Shown here in pieces: positions 52,316 to 61,885 of a stretch of DNA of 64,000 bases. This stretch comes from Cryobacterium sp. MP_M3 (GTDB lineage: Bacteria; Actinomycetota; Actinomycetes; Actinomycetales; Microbacteriaceae), in NCBI RefSeq assembly GCF_015752155.1, contig NZ_JADOVI010000014.1, forward strand, positions 1-64,000. The letters run 5' to 3'. The notes under the pieces were generated by a model. That model was not told the DNA's origin. It saw nothing but the letters and a program-made list of their open reading frames with translations, and made no database searches. The position numbers and the translations under genes are program-made. Every line of letters starts with the position of its first letter. The first letter of the stretch is position 1.

Positions 52316-55300
52316 GTGTCAAGCCAGTTGACCGGTAGTGGATCCGACGAGACCACGTCGGGTGAATTCGGAGCGAACGAGTGGCTCGTCGACGAGCTGT
52401 ACGAACGGTACCTCGTCGACAAGAACCAGGTAGACGAGTCCTGGTGGCCCGTCCTCGAGAGCTACCACCAGACCGCGAACGGCCGGACCGCCGCGGTGAC
52501 GGATGCCGGGGACGCCCCCGCCGAGGCAGCAGGCGCTGCCGCGGCCGCCCCCGCCGCAGCCCCGCCGGTCGCAGCCCCGCCGGTCGCAGCCCCGCCGCTC
52601 GCAGCACCCGCGGTACCCGCCGCGGCCGAGCCGGCCCCGATCACGATCATCGGCGGCCAGCGCACCGCCCGCACCACCGGCGTCGCACCCAAACCGGTTC
52701 CCGTGCCGGCCGACGCTCCCATCACGAGCCCGCAGCCGCTCGCGGGCAAGGAGCAGACCGTCGAGGCGCAGGACGTCGTCACTCCCCTGCGCGGCATGTC
52801 GAAGAGCCTCGCCGCGAACATGGCGATGAGCCTGACCGTCCCGACCGCCACCAGCGTGCGCACCATCCCCGCCAAGCTCCTGATCGACAACCGCATCGTG
52901 ATGAACAACCACATGCGCCGGTCCCGCGGCGGCAAGGTGTCGTTCACGCACCTGATCGGCTGGGCCCTGATCAACGCGCTCAAGATGTTCCCGAGCCAGA
53001 ACGTGTACTACAACGAGATCGACGGCAAGCCGTCGGTGATCGCCCCCGCCCACGTCGGACTCGGCATCGCGATCGACCTGCCCAAGCCCGACGGCACCCG
53101 GTCGCTGATGGTCCCCGCGATCAAGAGGGCCGACACGATGACGTTCGGCGAGTACCTCTCCGCCTACGAAGACCTCGTCACCCGCGCCCGCACCGGCAAG
53201 CTCACCGCCGACGACTTCTCGGGCGCGACGGTGTCCCTCACCAACCCCGGCGGCATCGGCACCGTGCACTCCGTGCCCCGGCTGATGAAGGGCCAGGGCT
53301 GCATCATCGGCGCCGGCGCGCTCGACTACCCGGCCGAGTTCCAGGGCGCGAGCGTCAAGACGCTGACCGGCCTGGCCATCTCGAAGACCATCACCCTCAC
53401 CAGCACCTACGACCACCGGGTCGTCCAGGGCGCCGGCTCGGGCGAGTTCCTCAAGATCGTGCACGAGCTGCTGATCGGCGGGCACAACTTCTACGAGGAC
53501 ATCTTCTCCGCCCTCCGCATCCCCTACGACCCGATCCACTGGGCGCCCGACATCAGCGTCGACCTGGCCAGCGCCGTCGACAAGACCGCCCGCGTCCAGG
53601 AACTCATCAACGCCTACCGCGTGCGCGGCCACCTGATGGCCGACATCGACCCGCTCGAGTACACCCAGCGCACCCACCCCGACCTGGACATCTCCAACCA
53701 CGGGCTGACCTTCTGGGACCTCGACCGCGAGTTCGTCACCGGCGGCTTCGGCAGCAAACGCCTGATGCTGCTCCGCGACATCCTCGGCGTGCTCCGCGAC
53801 TCGTACTGCCGCACCACGGGCATCGAGTACATGCACATCCAGGACCCGGCCCAGCGCAAATGGGTGCAGGAGAAGATCGAGAAGACCTACGTCAAGCCCA
53901 CCCACGACGAGCAGATGCGCATCCTCGGCAAGCTCAACGAGGCCGAGGCCTTCGAGACCTTCCTGCAGACCAAGTACGTCGGCCAGAAGCGGTTCAGCCT
54001 CGAGGGCGGCGAGTGCACGATCGCGCTGCTCGACGCGATCCTGCAGGGCGCGGCGGATGCCGGGCTCGACGAGGTCGCGATCGGCATGGCCCACCGCGGC
54101 CGCCTGAACGTGCTCACCAACATCGCCGGCAAGACCTACGGCCAGATCTTCCGCGAGTTCGAGGGGACCCAGGACCCCCGCACCGTGCAGGGTTCCGGCG
54201 ACGTCAAGTACCACCTCGGCACCGAGGGGACCTTCCGCGCCACCGACGGCACCGAGATGCCGGTCTACCTGGCCGCGAACCCGTCCCACCTGGAGGCCGT
54301 CGACGGCGTCCTCGAGGGCATCGTGCGGGCCAAGCAGGACCGCAAGCCGATCGGCACCTTCTCCACCCTGCCCGTGCTCGTCCACGGCGACGCCGCGATG
54401 GCCGGCCAGGGCATCGTGCTCGAAACCCTGCAGATGTCCCAGCTGCGCGGGTTCCGCACCGGCGGCACCATCCACCTCGTCGTCAACAACCAGGTCGGCT
54501 TCACGACCCTGCCGGGCGACGGCCGCACGTCGGTGTACGCCACCGACGTCGCCAAGACCATCCAGGCGCCCATCTTCCACGTCAACGGGGACGACCCCGA
54601 AGCCGTGGTGAGGGTCGCCGAACTCGCGTTCGCCTACCGCCAGGAATTCAAGCGCGATGTCGTCATCGACCTCGTCTGCTACCGCCGGCGCGGCCACAAC
54701 GAGGGCGACGACCCGTCGATGACGCAGCCGCTCATGTACAACCTGATCGAGGCGAAGCGCTCGGTCCGGAAGCTGTACACGGAGGCCCTTGTCGGCCGTG
54801 GCGACATCACCCAGGCGGAATACGAGGCCGCGCACGGCGACTTCCAGGACCGGCTGGAGCGCGCGTTCATGGAGACTCACGCGGCGCAGTCCTCGTCGAT
54901 CCCGATCGTCGGCGCCGCCGGCTCCGGCTCGCGCGGGCTCGGCGAGAACCAGGCCCAGGATGACGCGGTCGGCGAACCCGCCACGACCGGCGTCCCCGAG
55001 GCCGTCGTGCACCTCATCGGTGACGCGTTCATGAACAAGCCCGCCGGCTTCACCGTGCACAACAAGCTGCAGCAGCTGATGCAGAAGCGTCTCGATATGA
55101 GCCGCAACGGCAACATCGACTGGAGCTTCGGCGAGCTGCTCGCCCTCGGCTCGCTGCTGCTCGAGCGCACCCCGGTGCGCTTCGCCGGCCAGGACGCCCG
55201 CCGCGGCACGTTCGTGCAGCGCCACGCGGTGCTGCACGACCGCATCAACGGCCAGGAATGGCTGCCGCTGGCGAACCTGAGCGAGGACCAGGCCCGGTTC

Positions 55301-56134
55301 TGGATCTACGACTCGCTGCTCAGCGAATACGCCGCCATGGGCTTCGAGTACGGCTACTCGGTGGAACGCGCCGACGCCCTCGTGCTCTGGGAGGCCCAGT
55401 TCGGCGACTTCGCCAACGGCGCGCAGACCGTGATCGACGAGTTCGTGTCCTCCGCGGAGCAGAAGTGGGGCCAGCGGTCATCCGTCGTGCTGCTGTTGCC
55501 GCACGGCTACGAGGGCCAGGGCCCTGACCACTCCTCCGCCCGGATCGAACGCTACCTGCAGCTCTGCGCCGAAGACAACATGACCGTCGCCCGCCCGTCG
55601 ACGCCGGCCTCGTACTTCCACCTGCTCCGCCGCCAGGCGTACATGCGCCCGCGGCGCCCGCTCGTCGTCTTCACGCCCAAGTCGATGCTGCGGCTTCGCG
55701 GCGCGACCAGCAGCGTCGCCGACTTCACCTCCGGCCGGTTCGAACCGGTCATCGACGACGCCCGGATCACCGACCGGTCACGAGTCAAGCGGGTGCTGTT
55801 CATGGCCGGCAAGCTCTACTACGACCTGCTCAGCGAACTCGAGAAGAACCCGAACCCCGAGATCGCCCTCGTCCGGATGGAGCAGTACTACCCGCTGCCC
55901 AAGGTCGAACTCAAGCAGATTGCCGACCAGTACCCGGATGCCGAACTCGCCTGGGTCCAGGACGAACCGGAGAACCAGGGCGCCTGGCCGTTCTTCTACC
56001 TGGAGACGAACAAGCTGGGCCCGCGCCCGGTGACGCTGTTCTCGCGGGCGGCGTCGGCGTCGCCGGCCGCCGGATCGGCCAAGCGCCACGCCGCGGAGCA
56101 GGCTGACCTGATCAGCAGGGCGCTCACCGTCTGA
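52316..56134 (+). CDS. kgd: Multifunctional 2-oxoglutarate metabolism enzyme (2-oxoglutarate dehydrogenase E1/decarboxylase)
   Basis: A 1272-residue enzyme of the TCA cycle matching actinobacterial Kgd/OdhA. An N-terminal [15 protein letters not shown] segment is followed by an Ala/Pro linker (about 60-150) built partly from 15-bp repeats. A dihydrolipoyl succinyltransferase catalytic domain (about 155-405) ends in [10 protein letters not shown] with His367. The ThDP-dependent E1 domain (about 420-1272) contains [11 protein letters not shown], the VNGDDPEAV and [19 protein letters not shown] blocks, and [21 protein letters not shown]. No lipoyl domain is present, as usual for this family, which borrows E2p from pyruvate dehydrogenase. 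The GTG at 52316 matches the family start; a regulator GarA/OdhI is not in this window. Confidence 0.95.
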   Translation: MSSQLTGSGSDETTSGEFGANEWLVDELYERYLVDKNQVDESWWPVLESYHQTANGRTAAVTDAGDAPAEAAGAAAAAPAAAPPVAAPPVAAPPLAAPAVPAAAEPAPITIIGGQRTARTTGVAPKPVPVPADAPITSPQPLAGKEQTVEAQDVVTPLRGMSKSLAANMAMSLTVPTATSVRTIPAKLLIDNRIVMNNHMRRSRGGKVSFTHLIGWALINALKMFPSQNVYYNEIDGKPSVIAPAHVGLGIAIDLPKPDGTRSLMVPAIKRADTMTFGEYLSAYEDLVTRARTGKLTADDFSGATVSLTNPGGIGTVHSVPRLMKGQGCIIGAGALDYPAEFQGASVKTLTGLAISKTITLTSTYDHRVVQGAGSGEFLKIVHELLIGGHNFYEDIFSALRIPYDPIHWAPDISVDLASAVDKTARVQELINAYRVRGHLMADIDPLEYTQRTHPDLDISNHGLTFWDLDREFVTGGFGSKRLMLLRDILGVLRDSYCRTTGIEYMHIQDPAQRKWVQEKIEKTYVKPTHDEQMRILGKLNEAEAFETFLQTKYVGQKRFSLEGGECTIALLDAILQGAADAGLDEVAIGMAHRGRLNVLTNIAGKTYGQIFREFEGTQDPRTVQGSGDVKYHLGTEGTFRATDGTEMPVYLAANPSHLEAVDGVLEGIVRAKQDRKPIGTFSTLPVLVHGDAAMAGQGIVLETLQMSQLRGFRTGGTIHLVVNNQVGFTTLPGDGRTSVYATDVAKTIQAPIFHVNGDDPEAVVRVAELAFAYRQEFKRDVVIDLVCYRRRGHNEGDDPSMTQPLMYNLIEAKRSVRKLYTEALVGRGDITQAEYEAAHGDFQDRLERAFMETHAAQSSSIPIVGAAGSGSRGLGENQAQDDAVGEPATTGVPEAVVHLIGDAFMNKPAGFTVHNKLQQLMQKRLDMSRNGNIDWSFGELLALGSLLLERTPVRFAGQDARRGTFVQRHAVLHDRINGQEWLPLANLSEDQARFWIYDSLLSEYAAMGFEYGYSVERADALVLWEAQFGDFANGAQTVIDEFVSSAEQKWGQRSSVVLLLPHGYEGQGPDHSSARIERYLQLCAEDNMTVARPSTPASYFHLLRRQAYMRPRRPLVVFTPKSMLRLRGATSSVADFTSGRFEPVIDDARITDRSRVKRVLFMAGKLYYDLLSELEKNPNPEIALVRMEQYYPLPKVELKQIADQYPDAELAWVQDEPENQGAWPFFYLETNKLGPRPVTLFSRAASASPAAGSAKRHAAEQADLISRALTV
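52553..52612. repeat. 15-bp repeats coding the Ala/Pro linker of Kgd
   Basis: Near-identical units around GTCGCAGCCCCGCCG recur about four times in frame, encoding the AAPPV-type repeat between the N-terminal helix and the E2-like domain. End points are approximate. Confidence 0.7.
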
Positions 56135-56158
56135 GTTGATAGGAGCACTGTCGATAGA

Positions 56159-56206
56159 CGCACGCAGGAGGGCCCGTACGGTTTCGTGCGGGCCCTCCTG
56201 CGTGCG
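56159..56206 (+). terminator. Very long hairpin after kgd
   Basis: The 18-bp arm at 56159-56176 pairs exactly with 56189-56206. Four further pairs (one G-T) close a GTTT tetraloop at 56181-56184, giving a 22-bp stem. The + strand has no T-run after it. Confidence 0.8.
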
Positions 56207-56292
56207 GCGGGCCTCCCGCCGGCCGCCCCGTTGCCGCTTCCGGGCGACCGTCCTAGGCTGGGCGCATCCCCCGTCGACAGGAGCCCGCCACC

Positions 56293-57093
56293 ATGCCCGA
56301 ACGCGATGCCACCCGATTCGGCGAACCATGCTGGGCAGACCTGATGACCACCGACCCCGACGGGGCCCGGGAGTTCTACGGCGGGCTCTTCGGCTGGACG
56401 GCGGTCCGGTCCGACCTGGAAGACAGCGACTACATCACGTTCCGGCGCGGTGACGCCGACGTCGCCGGCATGGCCGTGCAGATGGCCGGTTCCCGAGCCC
56501 CGGACGCCTGGTCGATCTACCTCGCCGTCGAGGACGTGGACGCCACCGCCCAGGCCGCACGGGCGGCCGGCGGCCAGGTGCTCGCCGACCCGGTGACGAT
56601 CGGCTCGATGGGGCGGATGGCCATCGTGTCAGACCCGACCGGGGCGGCCGTCGGCCTCTGGCAGCCCCACGACTTCGCCGGTTTCGGCGTGACGGGCGAG
56701 GTGGGCAGCCCGGTCTGGCACGAACTGAACACCCTGGACTACCCCACCGCCGTCGCGTTCTATGAGACCGTCTTCGGCTGGAAACCGGTCGTGCTCAGCG
56801 ACACCGACGAGTTCCGCTACAGCACCATCGGTGCGGAGGGCGCGATGGTCGCCGGCGTCTTCGACGCGTCGGCGCATCTCCCCGACGGAATGCCTTCGCA
56901 CTGGCAGCTCTACCTCGGCGTGGCCGATGTGCCCGCCGCCGCCGCCCTGGTCACGCAGCTCGGCGGCACCGTGCTCCAGGAGCCGTGGCACTCGGAATTC
57001 GGCACGTTCGCCCGGGTCTCCGACCGGACCGGCGCGATGTTCGTGCTCGGCTCCGTGGATCAGCCGGAAACGGACCAGTCGGCCACGACCTGA
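56293..57093 (+). CDS. VOC-superfamily (glyoxalase-like) protein with two tandem domains
   Basis: A 266-residue protein made of two VOC modules (about 10-125 and 138-258). Each has the beta-alpha-beta-beta-beta pattern: CWADLMTTDPDGAREFYGGLFGW in the first and VWHELNTLDYPTAVAFYETVFGW in the second. Metal-binding His/Glu positions of glyoxalase I are only partly filled, so substrate and activity are unknown. Streptomyces and relatives encode many such proteins, some conferring resistance. AGGAG lies upstream of the ATG, and TAGGCT at 56252-56257 may be a -10. Its 3' end faces rsrA, with 17-bp tandem repeats in between. Confidence 0.87.
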   Translation: MPERDATRFGEPCWADLMTTDPDGAREFYGGLFGWTAVRSDLEDSDYITFRRGDADVAGMAVQMAGSRAPDAWSIYLAVEDVDATAQAARAAGGQVLADPVTIGSMGRMAIVSDPTGAAVGLWQPHDFAGFGVTGEVGSPVWHELNTLDYPTAVAFYETVFGWKPVVLSDTDEFRYSTIGAEGAMVAGVFDASAHLPDGMPSHWQLYLGVADVPAAAALVTQLGGTVLQEPWHSEFGTFARVSDRTGAMFVLGSVDQPETDQSATT

Positions 57094-57102
57094 CGCGGCG
57101 GC

Positions 57103-57170
57103 CTCAGTGCGGTGCCTGGCTCAGTGCGGTGACCGGCTCGGTGCGCTGACTGGCTCAGTGCGCTGACTGG
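57103..57170. repeat. Four 17-bp tandem repeats between the VOC gene and rsrA
   Basis: Units of the CTCAGTGCGCTGACTGG type start at 57103, 57120, 57137 and 57154 with a few substitutions. The last unit includes the stop codon and final codons of rsrA on the minus strand. Confidence 0.9.
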
Positions 57171-57397
57171 ATCGTGCGCAGCTTCAGCAGCACCTGGTCG
57201 CGCAGGTCCTCCGGCGCGGTCTCCCGGCAGGCCCGCTGCACGGCCTCGGTCAGGGTGCGTCCGACGAGGTGCTCGTCGCTGCAGTCACCGCAATGGGCAA
57301 GGTGCTCCTGAATGTCGGAGGCGTCCTCGCCACGGAGTTCATTGTGCAAGTATTCCTCGAGTTCGGCCTTGGCCTTCTCGCATCCACAGTCGGTCAT
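57155..57397 (-). CDS. rsrA: Zinc-binding anti-sigma factor (RsrA-type) for SigR/SigH
   Basis: An 80-residue ZAS-family redox switch. Reduced protein binds zinc and SigR; disulfide stress ejects zinc and frees the sigma factor. The signature HX3CX2C is seen as HLAHCGDC, and further cysteines are present in DCGCEKAK near the N-terminus. The protein is small and helical with a Leu-rich C-terminal half, as expected. The ATG overlaps the sigR stop (57394-57397, ATGA), so the two are [15 protein letters not shown] coupled. The 3' end lies in the 17-bp tandem repeat array. It acts in the cytosol by direct binding to SigR. Confidence 0.92.
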   Translation of the reverse strand: MTDCGCEKAKAELEEYLHNELRGEDASDIQEHLAHCGDCSDEHLVGRTLTEAVQRACRETAPEDLRDQVLLKLRTIQSAH

Positions 57398-58068
57398 GCT
57401 GATGTGCTCCCGGTTTGAGTGTGGCCTGTCGCGATCGTGCCGAGCCCACGCTCGAGGGCGTAGCCGGACAACAGGTCGCGAAGGAGTCGCCGGCCACGAT
57501 GCAGGCGGCTCATCACAGTGCCAATGGGTGTTTTCATGATTTCGGCGATCTCCTGGTAGGAGAAGCCTTCAACGTCGGCGAAGTAGACGGCCAGCCGGAA
57601 GTCCTCCGGGATGGACTGCAATGCGTCCTTGACCGCGCTGTCGGGCAGGTGGTCGATGGCTTCCGCCTCGGCCGACCGGCTCGCCATGGCGGTGGTCGAT
57701 TCCGCCCCGCCGAGCTGCCAGTCCTCGAGGTCATCGATCGTGCCCTGGTACGGTTCGCGCTGCTTCTTGCGATACGTGTTGATGAAGGTATTGGTGAGGA
57801 TCCGGTACAGCCAGGCCTTGAGGTTGGTGCCCTGCTCGAACTGCTTGAAGGCGGCGAAGGCCTTCACGAAGGTCTCCTGAACCAGGTCCTGGGCATCGGA
57901 GGGATTACGCGTCATCCGCATGGCCGCCGCGTAGAGCTGGTCGATAAAGGGCAGGGCCTGCTCTTCGAACAGGTCACGCAGGTCGGTCGCATCAGTTGTC
58001 ATCACCGACGATTCTAGTTCGTCGGTCTTGAACACGCTCGGTCGCTCCAGCACCATGGACAGCGCCAT
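57394..58068 (-). CDS. sigR: ECF sigma factor SigR/SigH (thiol-oxidative stress)
   Basis: A 224-residue ECF sigma factor controlling the disulfide-stress regulon. Region 2 is [51 protein letters not shown] (about 47-97). Region 4 is [58 protein letters not shown] (about 143-200). The start at 58068 has GGGAGG six bases upstream; an internal ATG at 58002 would give a shorter form, as described for Streptomyces SigR, where the longer isoform is unstable. A perfect GGAAT-18-GTT promoter lies upstream, so autoregulation is expected. Its stop overlaps rsrA. Confidence 0.92.
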   Translation of the reverse strand: MALSMVLERPSVFKTDELESSVMTTDATDLRDLFEEQALPFIDQLYAAAMRMTRNPSDAQDLVQETFVKAFAAFKQFEQGTNLKAWLYRILTNTFINTYRKKQREPYQGTIDDLEDWQLGGAESTTAMASRSAEAEAIDHLPDSAVKDALQSIPEDFRLAVYFADVEGFSYQEIAEIMKTPIGTVMSRLHRGRRLLRDLLSGYALERGLGTIATGHTQTGSTSA

Positions 58069-58098
58069 CCGTACCTCCCTCATCCATTCGTCACCGAC

Positions 58099-58104
58099 TA
58101 TTCT
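58099..58104 (+). promoter_or_regulatory. -10-like box for aroA
   Basis: TATTCT ends 8 nt before the aroA ATG at 58113, suggesting a near-leaderless message, and faces the SigR-type promoter on the other strand. Confidence 0.4.
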
Positions 58105-58107
58105 GAT

Positions 58108-58133
58108 AACCGATGTTGATCTCGAGATATTCC
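58108..58133 (-). promoter_or_regulatory. SigR-type autoregulatory promoter
   Basis: On the minus strand GGAAT (58129-58133), 18 bp, GTT (58108-58110) matches the SigR/SigH consensus exactly, reading toward sigR. It overlaps the first codons of aroA on the other strand. Confidence 0.8.
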
Positions 58134-59486
58134 AAGCCTGAGTTCGATCCCTACGGCGACACGTCGCCCGAGGAGACGAATGAGTGGTGGCCCGCGCCGA
58201 CGGCCGGAGGCCCGCTCGACGCTGTCGTGTCGCTGCCCGGGTCGAAATCCCTCACCAACCGCGAACTGGTGCTCGCGGCGCTCGCCGCCGGGCCGTCCCG
58301 TCTCCGCTCCCCGCTGCACTCCAGGGACAGCGATCTGATGGTCGCCGCCCTCCGCCAACTCGGCACCACGATCGACGCCGTCCCCGGCGACGGCGAGTTC
58401 GGTCCCGACCTCACGATCACCCCGGGGGAACTCGTCGGCTCCACCACGATCGACTGCGGCCTGGCCGGGACCGTGATGCGGTTCCTGCCCCCCGTGGCCG
58501 CGCTCGCGCTCGGGCCGACCACCTTCGACGGCGACGCCGGCGCCCGCCGCCGGCCGATGGCGACCACGATCAGCTCGCTGCGCGCCCTCGGCGCCGACAT
58601 CAACGACGACGGCCGCGGCGCACTCCCGTTCACCGTGCACGGCACGGGCCGTCTGGCCGGCGGCGAGGTCACCATCGACGCGTCAACCTCCAGCCAGTTC
58701 GTGTCCGGCCTCCTGCTGGCCGGCGCCCGGTTCGAGCGCGGCCTCCACCTCCGCCACTCCGGCGAGCGCCTGCCGAGCCTCCCCCACATCGAGATGACCA
58801 TCGCCACCCTCGCCCGGCGCGGAGTCGACGTGCAGAGCCCGGCGATCGGGGAATGGGTCGTCGCACCCGGACCGATCACCGGCGCCGAGGTCGACATCGA
58901 ACCGGATCTGTCGAACGCTGCACCGTTCCTGGCCGCGGCGCTCGTCGCCGGGGGCACCGTCACGATCACCGGCTGGCCGTCGCAGACCACCCAGGTCGGC
59001 GCGGACCTGGCCGAGCTGCTCCCCCGGTTCGGCGCGCGGGTCAGCCTGGTCGGCGACCGCCTCACCGTGTCGGCCGGCGACCGGCTGTCCGGCGTCGACC
59101 TCGACCTGTCCACCGGCGGCGAACTCGCCCCCGCGCTCGTGGCCCTCGCCGCCCTCGCCGATTCGCCGAGCACCATCACCGGGATCGGGCACATCCGCCA
59201 CCATGAGACCGACCGGCTCGCCGCACTTGCCGCAGAGATCAACGGTCTCGGCGGCGCCGTCACCGAACTGCCCGACGGGCTCCGGATCGAGCCCCGCCCG
59301 CTGCACGGCGGTCACTGGCGCAGCTACGACGACCACCGGATGGCGACCGCCGGGGCCCTGATCGGCCTCGTCGTTCCCGGGGTGGAGATCGAGAACATCG
59401 GCACCACCGCGAAGACCCTCCCCCAGTTCACCGACCTCTGGCACGCACTCATCGCCCCCGGGACCGCGCCGGTCGTGCCGAAATGA
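58113..59486 (+). CDS. aroA: 3-phosphoshikimate 1-carboxyvinyltransferase (EPSP synthase)
   Basis: A 457-residue EPSP synthase of the shikimate pathway, joining shikimate-3-phosphate and PEP. The PEP/phosphate-binding lysine Lys45 is in [25 protein letters not shown] gives the S3P region, [17 protein letters not shown] and the later [11 protein letters not shown], then DDHRMA near the C-terminus complete the active site. The two-domain inverse barrel layout is intact. The ATG at 58113 ([16 protein letters not shown]) matches actinobacterial homologues. Its stop overlaps the rsgA start by 4 bp. Its 5' end contains the SigR promoter for the opposite gene. Confidence 0.95.
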   Translation: MLISRYSKPEFDPYGDTSPEETNEWWPAPTAGGPLDAVVSLPGSKSLTNRELVLAALAAGPSRLRSPLHSRDSDLMVAALRQLGTTIDAVPGDGEFGPDLTITPGELVGSTTIDCGLAGTVMRFLPPVAALALGPTTFDGDAGARRRPMATTISSLRALGADINDDGRGALPFTVHGTGRLAGGEVTIDASTSSQFVSGLLLAGARFERGLHLRHSGERLPSLPHIEMTIATLARRGVDVQSPAIGEWVVAPGPITGAEVDIEPDLSNAAPFLAAALVAGGTVTITGWPSQTTQVGADLAELLPRFGARVSLVGDRLTVSAGDRLSGVDLDLSTGGELAPALVALAALADSPSTITGIGHIRHHETDRLAALAAEINGLGGAVTELPDGLRIEPRPLHGGHWRSYDDHRMATAGALIGLVVPGVEIENIGTTAKTLPQFTDLWHALIAPGTAPVVPK

Positions 59487-60535
59487 CCTGGTGGGCAAGC
59501 GCCGATGACGACGACGAGCCTGAGTTCGACGAATCCAGCGTGCGGGTGCGCCCGAACCGCAAGGGCAACAAGCCCCGCACCAAGACCAGGCCCGACCACG
59601 AGAACGCGCTGACCGGTCGCATCCTCTCCGTCGACCGCGGCCGGTACACGGTCATGCTCGACGAGGACCTCCCGACCGAACGCCGGGTCACCGCGGCCAG
59701 GGCGAGCGAGCTGCGCAAGCACGCGGTCGTCACCGGCGACCGCGTCGACATCGTCGGCGACACGACCGGGGCGGAGGGCAGTCTCGCCCGCATCGTGCGG
59801 ATCGTTCCGCGCGTCACCCTGCTCCGGCGCAGCGCGGATGACACGGATGCCGTCGAGCGCGTCATCGTCGCCAACGCCGATCAGATGCTGATCGTGGTGG
59901 CGGCGGCGAACCCCGAGCCGCGCATCCGTCTCGTCGACCGCTACCTGGTCGCCGCGTACGACGCCGGGGTCTCCCCGATCCTCTGCATCACGAAGACCGA
60001 CCTGGCCGACCCGGCCGTGTTCCTCAGCAACTTCGCCGGCCTCGACCTGCCCGTCTTCGAGAGCCGCGACGACGCGATGCCGCTGGCCGAGATCTCCGCC
60101 GCCCTGGTCGGGCACGACACCGTGTTCGTCGGCCACTCCGGCGTGGGCAAGTCCACCCTCGTCAACGCCCTGGTGCCCGACGCGCACCGCGCCGTCGGCG
60201 TCGTCAACACCGTCACCGGCCGTGGCCGGCACACCTCGTCGTCGACGATCTCGCTGCGCCTCGAAACGGATGCCGGGCGCGGCTGGGTGATCGACACCCC
60301 GGGCGTGCGTTCCTTCGGCCTCGGCCACATCAACACCGACAACATCCTCAAGGCCTTCACCGACCTGGCCGCGATCGCGGAGAAATGCCCGCGCGGGTGC
60401 ACCCACCTGCCGAACTCGCCGGACTGCGCGATCAACGAGGCGGTGGCTGCCGGAAGCCTCGGCGACACCGGGAAGGCCCGCCTGGACTCGCTGCAGCGCC
60501 TGCTGGCGACCTTCGCCGCGGTCCCCGCCCACTGA
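59483..60535 (+). CDS. rsgA: Ribosome small-subunit biogenesis GTPase RsgA
   Basis: A 350-residue circularly permuted GTPase that checks late maturation of the 30S subunit. An OB-fold N-terminal domain (about 43-115) precedes the GTPase motifs in permuted order: G4 TKTD at 170-173, G1 GHSGVGKST at 217-225, and G3 DTPG at 271-274. A zinc knuckle with Cys302, Cys306, His308 and Cys315 ends the protein. The ATG overlaps the aroA stop (ATGA), so [11 protein letters not shown] is coupled. A strong hairpin after the gene likely ends the aroA-rsgA transcript before bcp. Confidence 0.95.
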   Translation: MTWWASADDDDEPEFDESSVRVRPNRKGNKPRTKTRPDHENALTGRILSVDRGRYTVMLDEDLPTERRVTAARASELRKHAVVTGDRVDIVGDTTGAEGSLARIVRIVPRVTLLRRSADDTDAVERVIVANADQMLIVVAAANPEPRIRLVDRYLVAAYDAGVSPILCITKTDLADPAVFLSNFAGLDLPVFESRDDAMPLAEISAALVGHDTVFVGHSGVGKSTLVNALVPDAHRAVGVVNTVTGRGRHTSSSTISLRLETDAGRGWVIDTPGVRSFGLGHINTDNILKAFTDLAAIAEKCPRGCTHLPNSPDCAINEAVAAGSLGDTGKARLDSLQRLLATFAAVPAH

Positions 60536-60570
60536 CCGGACTCTCCGCCCCCTGGCAGGTGCCCGCCCAC

Positions 60571-60604
60571 CGCTACCGGCTCCGCCCGTTCCGAGCCGGT
60601 AGCG
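60571..60604 (+). terminator. Hairpin between rsgA and bcp
   Basis: CGCTACCGGCTC (60571-60582) and its perfect complement GAGCCGGTAGCG (60593-60604) flank a 10-nt loop. It overlaps the -10 box of bcp, so it can terminate rsgA without being part of a leaderless bcp mRNA. Confidence 0.7.
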
Positions 60605-60605
60605 T
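60600..60605 (+). promoter_or_regulatory. -10 box of a predicted leaderless promoter (bcp)
   Basis: TAGCGT ends 7 nt before the bcp ATG at 60613 and overlaps the right arm of the hairpin. GGAAGG in between could also be a weak RBS. Confidence 0.45.
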
Positions 60606-60612
60606 GGAAGGC

Positions 60613-61092
60613 ATGACGGACTCCACACGCCTCGCGGCCGGCGACACGGCCCCCAGCTTCACCCTGACCGACCAGGACGGGGCATCCGTCTCCCTGGCCG
60701 ATTTCGCGGGCTCGAAGGTCGTGCTCTACTTCTACCCGGCCGCGATGACGCCGGGGTGCACGAAGGAGGCCTGCGATTTCAGGGACAACCTCGGCTCGCT
60801 CGCCGCGGCCGGCTACCGGGTGCTCGCGGTGTCCAAGGATTCCCCGGCGAAGCTGAAGTCCTTCCAGGAGAACGACCACCTCACCTTCCCGCTGCTCAGC
60901 GACTCCGACCTGTCCGCGCACAACGCCTACGGCGCCTGGGGCGAGAAGAACCTCTACGGCAAGACCGTCACCGGGGTGCTCCGCTCCACCTTCGTCATCG
61001 ACGAGGCCGGGCTGATCACCCTCGCCCTTTACAACGTGAAGGCCACCGGGCACGTCGCCTCGCTGCGGAAGAAGCTCGGCCTCGACGCCTGA
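60613..61092 (+). CDS. bcp: Thioredoxin-dependent thiol peroxidase (BCP/PrxQ)
   Basis: A 159-residue peroxiredoxin of the PrxQ type reducing hydrogen peroxide and organic peroxides with thioredoxin. The active-site block YFYPAAMTPGCTKEACDFRD has the peroxidatic Cys49 and the resolving Cys54 five residues on, the alpha-2 type arrangement. The FPLLSDSD segment and ST-FVIDEAG strand follow the family. Start at 60613 fits the family N-terminus. Upstream are rsgA and aroA on the same strand. I saw no SigR-type promoter before it. Confidence 0.93.
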   Translation: MTDSTRLAAGDTAPSFTLTDQDGASVSLADFAGSKVVLYFYPAAMTPGCTKEACDFRDNLGSLAAAGYRVLAVSKDSPAKLKSFQENDHLTFPLLSDSDLSAHNAYGAWGEKNLYGKTVTGVLRSTFVIDEAGLITLALYNVKATGHVASLRKKLGLDA

Positions 61093-61234
61093 TCCACGGC
61101 GACGTCACGCCGGTGTCGCCCGGCGCCGGTCCTGCGGCTCCTCGAGGGCGGCTGGGACGCCCGCAGGCGTCACCCGGCCGGGAGCAGGTCGGGTGCGTCC
61201 CGCGCCGCCCACCGCCCGGCCAGGGCGGCAGCCG

Positions 61235-61702
61235 TCATCCGCGCTGGTCGTCCGGGGCGTTGCCCGCCCCGGGCAAGGAGGTCGTCGCGGCGATCACCCG
61301 CGGCATGAACAACAGGGCCAGCACGGCCAGCGAGGGCAGGAGGAGCGCCCAGCCGAGGTCGACCCTGGCGTAGAGCCCCTGGAAGCAGCCCACGGCGACG
61401 GCGATCTGGACGAGCTGCCAGGTGACGGCCGCGCCGCGGATCCAGGTGCGCCGGCGCAGCGAATTGATCGCGATCGCGGTGACCCAGGCCGCTGCGATGA
61501 GCACGAGCACCAGAATCGCGAGCGCGCTCGCCAGGGAGGTGGGGGTCGCCGTGATCAGCTCCAGCATGAGCCAGACGACCGCGGTCCAGAGGAGGGCGGC
61601 CTCCGCCCAGAGGAGGGTCGCGAGGATCAGCAGCGCCCGCGGCCGAAATGGCGCTCCGGAGGCGCTTTTGCCGTCCGAATGGCGGTCAGAGCGTTCATTC
61701 AC
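61235..61702 (-). CDS. Hypothetical four-helix membrane protein
   Basis: A 155-residue protein with a polar N-terminus (1-22) and four predicted transmembrane helices (about 24-50, 56-80, 93-110 and 117-137). A short basic loop RRRTWIRG lies between helices two and three. I do not recognise the family; proteins like this are common and uncharacterised in Microbacteriaceae. The start at 61702 lies 183 bp from whiB1, divergent, with an AT-richer gap. The end is convergent with bcp, 142 bp away, where no strong hairpin is visible. Confidence 0.7.
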   Translation of the reverse strand: MNERSDRHSDGKSASGAPFRPRALLILATLLWAEAALLWTAVVWLMLELITATPTSLASALAILVLVLIAAAWVTAIAINSLRRRTWIRGAAVTWQLVQIAVAVGCFQGLYARVDLGWALLLPSLAVLALLFMPRVIAATTSLPGAGNAPDDQRG

Positions 61703-61729
61703 AGAGATATCCCATACAAAACTATTGAT

Positions 61730-61758
61730 TTGACTCCACCATTATGCGACCATATTTG
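61730..61758 (+). promoter_or_regulatory. Candidate whiB1 promoter
   Basis: TTGACT (61730-61735), 17 bp, TATTTG (61753-61758), within the AT-richer divergent gap. A second possibility is TTGACG (61767-61772) with TAGGTC (61789-61794). Either would leave a leader of roughly 85-120 nt. Confidence 0.3.
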
Positions 61759-61885
61759 AGGCCCGGTTGACGCTCACAGGGACGTGAGTAGGTCTCATTC
61801 TGTAGATCAGTTTCCTTCCTGCAACCGGCAGCCTCATTATCTTCGGCCAATCGGCCAGGCATCCCCGCAATCAAGGAGCACCCCT

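Noticed and set aside
52319..55237. Leftward open frame of about 970 codons opposite kgd
   Set aside because: Antisense to a clear kgd gene with intact motifs; amino-acid composition is typical of an antisense frame and no domain is visible.
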